This document shows, one piece after another, positions 9,161 to 15,993 of a DNA stretch of 64,000 bases; position 1 is the first letter of the stretch, and each line of letters begins with the position of its first letter. The notes below the pieces were generated by a model that was not told where the DNA came from, made no database searches, and saw only the letters and a list, made by a program, of their open reading frames with translations. The position numbers were made by a program, and so were the translations under genes. Origin of the DNA: Lacisediminihabitans changchengi (GTDB lineage Bacteria > Actinomycetota > Actinomycetes > Actinomycetales > Microbacteriaceae); NCBI RefSeq assembly GCF_016634425.1, contig NZ_JAEPES010000001.1, positions 1,061,183-1,125,182 on the forward strand. The letters are read 5' to 3'.

Positions 9161-10510
9161 ATGTTCAAAAGACTGTCGATCAGGTGGCGAATCACTCTCG
9201 GAAGCGTGGCCTTCGCGATCCTGTTATTCGGGGCGACTCTCGTGGTCGTTCGGCTGGAGATCTCTTCGATCCTGATGTCGTCGAATCAGTCGCTCGCGGC
9301 CGGTGACCTCACTTCATTTGCGGCAGAGATCCGAAATAACCCGGACGGCCTCGTCGACGATTCGGCAAAAGGCTCGCTGGTGTACATCCGAAACCCCCAA
9401 GGCCGAGTTGAGCTCGACACCATGCCTCACGACATCCGTGAAACCCTCGAGCACCGTCTCGGCGGGAACGAGGACTTCGTCGCTGCGGGCGAGGGGTCGG
9501 ATTTCGTTCTCGTGGGCAAGACGGTTACCACACCGGAGGGTACCTGGTCGCTATGGGCAGCACGTAGCGAGGCCGCAAGTCAGTTCGCCATGGAGCGGTT
9601 GGACCACGGGCTCATCGTCGGAGCGGGTGCTCTGGTGATCCTGTTCGGCGCTGCATCATGGTTACTCGCATCCGCTGCCCTGCGTCCTGTCAGCCGCATG
9701 CGCATGCAGGCCGAGAATCTCAGTGCGACTGAAGGCGCCGTCGACCTCCCGTTAGGCGAGGCGAACGACGAGATAGCGGCCCTGGCCGCGACCTTGAACG
9801 CGTTCCTCGAGCGGGTCAGGCGATCCAACACTCGCGAAAAGCAGATGGTCTCGGATGCCGCCCATGAACTCAGAACACCGCTCGCGGCGCTCAAAACGCA
9901 ACTCGAACTCGCTCATCGCGACTTCGCCGATCCGGCAGCGCTCCCGGCGCAGATCGTCACCGCCCAGCGCTCCGTCGATCGGTTGTCGTCGCTTGCGTCG
10001 AACCTCTTGGCACTGTCTCGCACCGAATCGGCGGAGGCTAAACTCGAGCCGACCAGCGCGGATGAGCTTGTTTCCGAGGCGATGGAGGGCGTGGACCGGA
10101 CGCGACTACTCGCGCTGGCGAAGGGCATCGATGTCTCGTTCTCGGCCGTCACTCGTGAGCCCGCAGCGATGTTTCCCATATCGGCCGGCGATTTTGGACG
10201 GATCGTCGACAACCTGGCCGGGAACGCAATCGCGGCTGCGGGTGACTCTGGAGCAATCGAGATCACGCTCACGCAGACCGATGACACTCTCGCGTTGTCG
10301 ATCGCCGACGATGGACCGGGGATGCCGGATCCGTTCATCCCTCGCGCCTTCGACCGTTTCTCGCGCGCCGATGCATCCCGCACAGGGGACGGTGGCGCCG
10401 GTCTTGGTCTTGCGCTGGTGAAAGCAATCGTCGACGCAGCGGGGGGCACGGTCACCCTGACGAACGCGCATCCGGGCCTGATCGCCGAGGTCCGTCTGCC
10501 CAACATGTAA
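9161..10510 (+). CDS. Membrane sensor histidine kinase (OmpR-partner type)
   Basis: 449 residues. Two membrane segments, about residues 12-30 and 150-172, flank an external sensor domain of roughly 115 residues with no cysteines or obvious ligand motif. A HAMP-like stretch follows, then the H-box SDAAHELRTPL with phospho-acceptor His235. The ATPase domain carries NLAGNAIAAA, DDGPGMP, FDRFSRAD and GAGLGLALVKAI. It starts 3 nt after the regulator's stop, as in a standard co-transcribed pair. The signal is unknown; the downstream extracytoplasmic electron-transfer genes suggest envelope redox or flavin status, as inference. Confidence 0.92.
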   Translation: MFKRLSIRWRITLGSVAFAILLFGATLVVVRLEISSILMSSNQSLAAGDLTSFAAEIRNNPDGLVDDSAKGSLVYIRNPQGRVELDTMPHDIRETLEHRLGGNEDFVAAGEGSDFVLVGKTVTTPEGTWSLWAARSEAASQFAMERLDHGLIVGAGALVILFGAASWLLASAALRPVSRMRMQAENLSATEGAVDLPLGEANDEIAALAATLNAFLERVRRSNTREKQMVSDAAHELRTPLAALKTQLELAHRDFADPAALPAQIVTAQRSVDRLSSLASNLLALSRTESAEAKLEPTSADELVSEAMEGVDRTRLLALAKGIDVSFSAVTREPAAMFPISAGDFGRIVDNLAGNAIAAAGDSGAIEITLTQTDDTLALSIADDGPGMPDPFIPRAFDRFSRADASRTGDGGAGLGLALVKAIVDAAGGTVTLTNAHPGLIAEVRLPNM

Positions 10511-10610
10511 GAACTCTCGTTCGTGAGAGGGCCTCTTCACGGTCTCTGCAAAGGACGCTCCGCGATTCTTATCAAATCGTGAACGTTAGCTGAGTGGGGA
10601 AGGAGCGATC

Positions 10611-12026
10611 GTGAACGTCACCACACCAGAGCCTCGACTCGGGAGCCGTGCCATGCAGGACACTCCCGACCACCGGCGGGACTATCGCCGACGGATGCGA
10701 CGGTCGGATGCGATGGTCGCCGCTCTCTGGGCTTCCGCGGCCGCGGCACTGGCCCTGTTCCTCGCCTATGGCGGAGCCGGAAAATTCGGGACGGTGAGCG
10801 ATGCCATCACCAGCGTGGGAATCATCGCCGGGCTGATCGGTACCGATTTCATTCTCGTGATGATCGTCTTGGCGGCGAGGATCCCGATCATCGACCGCAC
10901 CGTAGGCCACGATCGGGCAATCGCCGTGCACCGCTCGCTCGGCAAGCCAGCTCTCTATCTGCTCCTTGCCCACGCGGTCTTGCTGATCATCGGCTACGGA
11001 ATGGCCTCGGGCATCAACCCGATCGCTGAAATCGCCCCCATGCTGGCGATACCGGATCTGCCACTCGCCTTCATCGGCATCGGCCTACTCATAGCCGTGG
11101 TCATCACCTCCCTGGTCGCTGTCAGGCGCAAATTCAGTTACGAGGGCTGGCACCTCGTGCACCTCCTCAGCTACATCGCTGTACTCGTCGCTGTGCCGCA
11201 TCAGCTCAGTGTCGGTGGCATCCTCGCCGGTGGCACCTTCGAGCGTGCCTACTGGCTCGCGTTGTACATCATCGCCTTCGGCTCGATCGCGACCTTCCGG
11301 TTCGCAGAGCCGCTCATCTCGAGCATCCGCCATCGGCTGCGCGTACGGTCGATCACGCAGATCGCACCCGGGGTCGTCTCGATAGACATGTCCGGACGAC
11401 GGCTGCGATCGCTGCATTCGGCTGGAGGTCAGTTCTTCATCTGGCGATTCTGGACCGGCCGCACCTGGTGGCATTCCCACCCGATCTCCCTGTCGTCGCT
11501 GCCGAGCGACGCCACGGCCAGGATCACCGTGCGCAATCTGGGCACCGGCAGCAACGCCATCAGTCGTGTTCCCGTCGGGACCGCGGTCTGGTTCGAGGGT
11601 CCGTATGGGATCTTCACGGATGCGGGACGCACCGCCCCGAAGCTGGCCATCGCCGTGGCTGGAATCGGAATCACCCCCGTGCGCGCGTTCCTCGAAGATT
11701 CCGACATCCGCCCGGGGGAGGCCACGATCCTGCTCCGAGCATCGACCACAGAGGAGACCTACCTCTGGGACGAGGTCATCGAGCTGGCGCGGCGAAAAGG
11801 GGCGACGGTGTACACGATGGTCGGTCGTCGCTCGACGGGCTCCCGCGGATGGATGCCCGCGCAGGACGATCAGCGCGGCGTCACGCTGAAGAGCATCTTT
11901 CCCGAATTACACGAGTCCGACCTCTATGTCTGTGGCCCGACGGCCTGGCTCGACCTCGTCGAAGCCGAAGCCGTGAGCAGCGGCATCCCCTCGCATCAAC
12001 TTCACACGGAAAGGTTTGACTGGTGA
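10611..12026 (+). CDS. Ferric-reductase-like transmembrane flavoprotein with FNR domain
   Basis: 471 residues from GTG 10611 behind a good GAAGGAG site. The N-terminal half has about six membrane helices with histidines placed like haem ligands (AVHRSLGK, LLAHAVLL, GWHLVHLLSY, VPHQLS), matching the ferric reductase-like transmembrane fold. The C-terminal half is a ferredoxin-NADP reductase module: HPISLSSLP for flavin, GPYGIF, AVAGIGITPVRAF and the ending YVCGPTAWLD for the nucleotide. It should move electrons from cytosolic NAD(P)H across the membrane. It overlaps the FMN-binding gene by 4 nt, and ApbE follows, so its likely electron acceptor is that covalently flavinylated partner. Confidence 0.88.
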   Translation: MNVTTPEPRLGSRAMQDTPDHRRDYRRRMRRSDAMVAALWASAAAALALFLAYGGAGKFGTVSDAITSVGIIAGLIGTDFILVMIVLAARIPIIDRTVGHDRAIAVHRSLGKPALYLLLAHAVLLIIGYGMASGINPIAEIAPMLAIPDLPLAFIGIGLLIAVVITSLVAVRRKFSYEGWHLVHLLSYIAVLVAVPHQLSVGGILAGGTFERAYWLALYIIAFGSIATFRFAEPLISSIRHRLRVRSITQIAPGVVSIDMSGRRLRSLHSAGGQFFIWRFWTGRTWWHSHPISLSSLPSDATARITVRNLGTGSNAISRVPVGTAVWFEGPYGIFTDAGRTAPKLAIAVAGIGITPVRAFLEDSDIRPGEATILLRASTTEETYLWDEVIELARRKGATVYTMVGRRSTGSRGWMPAQDDQRGVTLKSIFPELHESDLYVCGPTAWLDLVEAEAVSSGIPSHQLHTERFDW

Positions 12027-12523
12027 GCGTACGAGCAACTCTGGGAGGCATCTTCGCTTCGGCGGCGATCCTCGGTATCGGTTGGCAGTTCGGATCGGCT
12101 GCCGCCCACACGTTCGCGGCGCAGGCGGCGATCCCGGCGACGAGCACGACCTCGACGGGAACGCCGAGCGCCGCGTCACCGACGTCATCCGCTTCACCGG
12201 TTCCTTCGTCGTCTCCCTCGCCAAGTGCGGCGGCTCCAAATCCATCGAGCGGTACCTTCGCCGGGGCCGTACAGTCGACGCGCTATGGCAACGTCCAGGT
12301 GGAGATCGTCGTCGCCAATGGCAAGATCACCGACGTCAAGGCACTGCACCTCACCGATCAGGGAGGTCGGTCCGTACAGATCAGCAATCGCGCCGCACCG
12401 ACTCTGCGCTCCGAAGTGATCTCGTCGCAATCCGCACAGGTCGATTCGGTGAGCGGAGCAACCTATACGAGCGACGCCTATCTGAGCTCGGTGCAGTCCG
12501 CGATCGACAAGGCGGGGCTGTGA
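12023..12523 (+). CDS. Secreted or anchored FMN-binding domain protein
   Basis: 166 residues from the GTG at 12023, overlapping the reductase by 4 nt. Residues about 5-35 are a signal or anchor segment. Residues about 36-72 form a Thr/Ser/Pro/Ala-rich linker. The rest is an FMN_bind domain (NVQVEIVVANGKITDVKALH) ending with VDSVSGATYTSDAY. In this family the Thr of the SGAT motif, here Thr147, receives FMN through a phosphoester bond made by ApbE. The apbE gene overlaps the 3' end by 4 nt, which fits that role. Probably an outward-facing one-flavin electron carrier fed by the reductase upstream. Confidence 0.88.
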   Translation: MSVRATLGGIFASAAILGIGWQFGSAAAHTFAAQAAIPATSTTSTGTPSAASPTSSASPVPSSSPSPSAAAPNPSSGTFAGAVQSTRYGNVQVEIVVANGKITDVKALHLTDQGGRSVQISNRAAPTLRSEVISSQSAQVDSVSGATYTSDAYLSSVQSAIDKAGL

Positions 12524-13269
12524 TCGTCACCCTCGAGACGATGGGCACCGTCGCGTCGATCGAGGTGCCGGGTGCGTCGGTTGGTGCCGGCGACGTGGCC
12601 GCTGTCCGCGGAGCGTTCGACCGCTTGGAGGAGACATTCTCGCTCTATCGTGACGACTCGGAATTGAGCCGCATCGCCCGCGGCGAACAACTGTTGACGC
12701 AGTCGAGCCCCGCGGTGCGCTCTGTCTATGACAGGGCGCTCGAGTGGCGATCGGCAACCGGCGGAGCATTCACTCCGCACCGCCCCGACGGCGTCATCGA
12801 TCTGGATGGAATCGTCAAGGCCATCGCCATCCGCGATGCCGGGGTGGAACTCATCGATCGAGGATTCGACCGGTGGTGCCTGAATGTCGGTGGCGACGTT
12901 CAGGTCGCCGGAACGCCAGACTCGGGCGCATGGCAGATCGGCATCGTCGACCCGGTCGACCGCACCTCGATTCTCTGTGTGGTCGCCCTTAGCGAACCCC
13001 GTCGCGCCATCGCCACCTCGGGCGTGATGGAGCGAGGCGAGCACGTGTGGCGCACGCAGGCCGATTCTGACCGTGACTTCGTTCAGGTCTCGGTAGCAGC
13101 GGATGACATCATCACGGCAGACGTCCTCGCCACCGCGATCCTCTCCGGCGGCGAGGCATTCCGGGACATCGCCACGGCGAACTGGGACATCGATGTCCTC
13201 ACCGTCACGAGATCTGGCGAGTTGTCCATGACCCCCGGGATGAGAAACGCTCTGGCCGCTCGCACCTGA
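12520..13269 (+). CDS. apbE: FAD:protein FMN transferase (ApbE)
   Basis: 249 residues from GTG 12520, overlapping the FMN-binding gene as GTGA; a longer frame to 12016 lies over that gene and is rejected. ApbE enzymes transfer FMN from FAD to a Thr/Ser of target proteins. Family features seen: MGTVASIEV near the start, YRDDSELSRI, a GAFTPHRPDGVIDLDGIVKA region, LNVGGDVQVAG and AIATSGVMERG. It is shorter than Gram-negative ApbE lipoproteins (about 330 residues) and has no signal peptide, as in other actinobacterial copies. The target is almost certainly the neighbouring FMN-binding protein. Confidence 0.9.
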   Translation: MIVTLETMGTVASIEVPGASVGAGDVAAVRGAFDRLEETFSLYRDDSELSRIARGEQLLTQSSPAVRSVYDRALEWRSATGGAFTPHRPDGVIDLDGIVKAIAIRDAGVELIDRGFDRWCLNVGGDVQVAGTPDSGAWQIGIVDPVDRTSILCVVALSEPRRAIATSGVMERGEHVWRTQADSDRDFVQVSVAADDIITADVLATAILSGGEAFRDIATANWDIDVLTVTRSGELSMTPGMRNALAART

Positions 13270-13282
13270 GAGCCCGCTCTCA
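13267..13282. terminator. Hairpin between convergent genes
   Basis: TGAGAG-CCCG-CTCTCA is a perfect 6-bp stem that spans the stop codons of apbE (right-going) and the phospholipase gene (left-going). No T-run follows on either strand. It may act as a weak two-way transcription boundary. Confidence 0.4.
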
Positions 13283-14995
13283 CGTCCCGAAAAGCTCACG
13301 GCCGTGCTTCTCCAACAGCTCTGATGCATCCGCGTAGGTCTTCGGAATCGGATCGCCAGGTTGCCCGTACTTGGCCAGCAGCACCCCCAGAAGTCCGACC
13401 GCGGGAGCGCTCAGCGGGTGCACCGCGTTAGAACCGTGGGCCGGTCCGAGCGTTTCGGGGTTTCCCGGAACGTAGTGAGCTGTCGTCGTCGGCCACGACG
13501 ATGGCTGCCGCGCGGAGGGGAGCGTCGCGGCATTGTGCAAAGTGGTCGCGCCCTTGTCCCGGTCGGTGAGACGAGGGAGACCGTATTGACTACACAGAGT
13601 GCTGGGGATCGCACCGTGATGCATCTCGTCGTGAATAACGGTGCCCGCGGCGGTGTACGCCGAGATCACCAGAGCGGGCACTCGAACACCCAAGCGGTCG
13701 AAGCCGAAGCCGAGCTCTCCCACCTTTCCATCGCCCGGAGGGATGGCAGCGGGCGGTGGCACGTGATCGTAGGTACCACCCGTCTCGTCAAAGGTGACCA
13801 CCAGCATGGTGTTCACCGCGTTCGACCCCTTCGCCGAGGCGCTCGTTTTGATCGAGGTGTAGATCTCGTGGAGCAGAACCTCTCCAGCTCGGGCATCGGA
13901 AACTCCGCTTCCCGTGACGACCTTGCCATCAATGGTCTGCGCCGTGATGGCGCCGGTACCCGGGTGCATGTCGTTGTGGTTGTAGATCATGCGGGGTTCG
14001 ATGAAGCTGTAGACCGGGAGAGTTCCTCCCGCCACGTCATCATGGAACTGCGTCATCGTGCGGAAGTGCGTCTTCCAGAACGGTTCCAGCACCGGCGCGT
14101 GGATGAGCCCGGTTAACGAGATGAGCTGGCTCTCGTCGAAGTAGACGGCCCAGCTCAGCCCGGCATCATCCAGGCGATTGAAGATCGTCGGCGCATCGTT
14201 CAGCGCCGGGTCGATCCATTTGCCGAAACCGCCCGCTCCTTTGTTCTCCACGAAGCCGTTGGAGGTGGATGCGTGCATGAACGAGCGGTTCGCGAAGGTC
14301 TGGGTCGGCACGGGCGCATGCCAATGGTCGTAGATCGCGAAGTTCTTCGCGAGGGTCGAAAACACGGGCAGCATCGCCGGAGTGAACGAGCCCATGATGA
14401 CGCTGTATTCGGCTTCGGTGAGCTCGACCCCGGTCTTCGCCCGGTGGTTGTTGATGAAATCGGTCACAAACCCGCTCATGGTCGGCTGTGCACCCGGCCC
14501 CGGGGCGTTATATGGAGCTACCGGGGTCACGGCGTGGGCGTTACTGGCCGGGCGCACGATTCCGAAGAGCTGGGTGTTGATGTGCGGGTACTCCTCCCCG
14601 GCATTGGGAGACGGGCTGCTCATGATCTCGTCGGTGGGCCCCGAATAAGGATGCGCCTCGACGCGAGTTCCGTCGGGAGCCGAGTTCGAATGTACTTTCG
14701 CAGCCAGACCCTCGAACCTCTGCCCGGCAGGTAGCGGATAGCCGTGGTCGGAGTAGAGGTAGCCGAACAGGTTGTCGAAGGACCGGTTCTCGAACGCCAG
14801 AACAACAAGATGGTCGAATCCCGTTCCCGCGGGGCGTTCGGCCAGCGCGTCCGCATCCTGCGTGCGATCGACGTTGTGTCCGATGCCGACCCCCGCCCCG
14901 AGTCCGGCGGCGAGTCCCGCCGCTCCCCAGGCGATCCGGCCCAGAAAGGCTCGTCGACTCGGCTTCGCACTCTGCGGTGCTTCGGCAGCGTCCAT
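13280..14995 (-). CDS. Tat-exported phosphoesterase, phospholipase C/acid phosphatase family
   Basis: 571 residues from the ATG at 14995; GGGAGG lies 8 nt upstream of it, while the alternative GTG at 15013 has no such site. The N-terminus has a twin-arginine signal, PSRRAFLGRIAWG, followed by a hydrophobic Ala/Gly stretch. The catalytic domain begins with FDHLVVLAFENRSFDNLFGY, the signature of the phosphoesterase family that includes bacterial phospholipases C. Further motifs are YDHWHAPVPTQTFANRSFMH, SFIEPRMIYNHNDMHPG and VTFDETGGTYDHVPPP. It probably folds before export and releases phosphate or head groups outside the cell. Substrate cannot be fixed from sequence. Confidence 0.88.
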   Translation of the reverse strand: MDAAEAPQSAKPSRRAFLGRIAWGAAGLAAGLGAGVGIGHNVDRTQDADALAERPAGTGFDHLVVLAFENRSFDNLFGYLYSDHGYPLPAGQRFEGLAAKVHSNSAPDGTRVEAHPYSGPTDEIMSSPSPNAGEEYPHINTQLFGIVRPASNAHAVTPVAPYNAPGPGAQPTMSGFVTDFINNHRAKTGVELTEAEYSVIMGSFTPAMLPVFSTLAKNFAIYDHWHAPVPTQTFANRSFMHASTSNGFVENKGAGGFGKWIDPALNDAPTIFNRLDDAGLSWAVYFDESQLISLTGLIHAPVLEPFWKTHFRTMTQFHDDVAGGTLPVYSFIEPRMIYNHNDMHPGTGAITAQTIDGKVVTGSGVSDARAGEVLLHEIYTSIKTSASAKGSNAVNTMLVVTFDETGGTYDHVPPPAAIPPGDGKVGELGFGFDRLGVRVPALVISAYTAAGTVIHDEMHHGAIPSTLCSQYGLPRLTDRDKGATTLHNAATLPSARQPSSWPTTTAHYVPGNPETLGPAHGSNAVHPLSAPAVGLLGVLLAKYGQPGDPIPKTYADASELLEKHGRELFGT

Positions 14996-15069
14996 GCGGT
15001 GAGCCTCCCACACAGAGCAGCCCCAGAGGAGATCTTGCCTTAGGAGTTTCTGAGAACCAGTGGACGATC

Positions 15070-15246
15070 GTGGCTGAGGCGAGTGGTCAGTCGCTCGCCT
15101 CCAGTGTCTCGTCAGGAGCAGTCGTGGTCGCCGTATTGATCGGAGCGTGCGCAGTCCTCGCGGGGTCTCTGCTCGCCGTCAGCTGGATGTCCGTAGTGGT
15201 ACTCGCCGAGTACTCCGACGAGACGGACGAGTTCTCCGACGACTGA
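15070..15246 (+). CDS. Small hypothetical single-pass membrane protein
   Basis: 58 residues if started at GTG 15070. One hydrophobic segment (SGAVVVAVLIGACAVLAG... SWMSVVVL) and an acidic tail EYSDETDEFSDD. The ribosome site is weak and no family is recognised. It sits between two leftward genes. It may be a chance frame; the compact hydrophobic-plus-acidic layout is the only reason to list it. Confidence 0.3.
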   Translation: MAEASGQSLASSVSSGAVVVAVLIGACAVLAGSLLAVSWMSVVVLAEYSDETDEFSDD

Positions 15247-15258
15247 ATCCCGGTGAAC

Positions 15259-15993
15259 TCAGTCGAGACGCGAGACCGGTCTGCGAGCCGCTCGATCCCA
15301 CACCGGAGCTGTCGCGGCGAAGCGCTCCCAGAGCACCGACAGCGTCGACACCACAACCACGGAATAGACCAGCGATGCGGTCACATCCGACACGTAGTGC
15401 ACGCCCAGATACACCCGGGACCAGGCAACAACCACGGCACTCGCTGCACCGATTACGACGATCGCAGGTTGCCACCGGCGCCCTCGGGCCAACACGATCA
15501 GGGTCAGCGCCAGTGATGCGGCGAACGCTGTGTGCCCGCTGGGATAACTGTTCGACGCCTCGTGAATGAGGGGATGAGCAAGCAGACTTCCGTCGGGGCG
15601 CGGGCGGTGGACGAGTACCTTGATCGCGTCTGTCCCCAGCCACGAGCCGGAGACGATTCCGACGAACTGGACGGTGGTGCGCAGCCGGCGGGTGACGACC
15701 CAGATGATCACCGCCACCATCACGACGATCGTTGCAGCGACCCGCGGACTGAACAGTGTGTTGATGGCGAGTGCCAGCGCATCGAGCGCGGCGACATGTG
15801 CACGGCTGACGGCTTCGAGCACATTCATCTCCCGCGCGGTCCAGCTGCGCGAGGCCGTCATCGCCATGCCCACCCCCACGAGGAGCAGTATGGCCGCGAT
15901 GCCAGATCCGCTGATGACCAGCACGCGGGATCGGGTTGGCCGCGAATCAGCGGGCGCTCCGACGGGCGATTCGGTCAGCGATCCGTCAATCAT
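15259..15993 (-). CDS. PAP2-family membrane phosphatase
   Basis: 244 residues with about six membrane helices. The three phosphatase motifs are present: KVLVHRPRP, SYPSGHT and SRVYLGVHYVSD. Enzymes of this family dephosphorylate lipid phosphates, such as phosphatidic acid, or undecaprenyl pyrophosphate. Its ATG overlaps the stop of the glycerophosphotransferase-glycosyltransferase gene (ATGA), so the two are translationally coupled. A role in recycling a lipid carrier or intermediate of the same envelope polymer is plausible but inferred. Confidence 0.9.
   Translation of the reverse strand: MIDGSLTESPVGAPADSRPTRSRVLVISGSGIAAILLLVGVGMAMTASRSWTAREMNVLEAVSRAHVAALDALALAINTLFSPRVAATIVVMVAVIIWVVTRRLRTTVQFVGIVSGSWLGTDAIKVLVHRPRPDGSLLAHPLIHEASNSYPSGHTAFAASLALTLIVLARGRRWQPAIVVIGAASAVVVAWSRVYLGVHYVSDVTASLVYSVVVVSTLSVLWERFAATAPVWDRAARRPVSRLD

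Noticed and set aside
10514..10529. CTCTC-GTTCGT-GAGAG hairpin after the kinase gene at 9161 as a terminator
   Set aside because: Five-base stem with no T-run; not convincing.
12016..12519. Extension of the apbE frame upstream of GTG 12520
   Set aside because: It lies entirely over the FMN-binding gene; the GTGA overlap and ApbE motifs place the start at 12520.
13361..14116. 251-codon rightward frame opposite the phospholipase gene
   Set aside because: Arg/Gly/Val-rich translation typical of antisense GC-rich DNA; the real gene is on the other strand.
15087..15356. 89-codon leftward frame between the PAP2 and phospholipase genes
   Set aside because: Low-complexity Ser/Thr/Ala translation overlapping the PAP2 3' end, no start signal.
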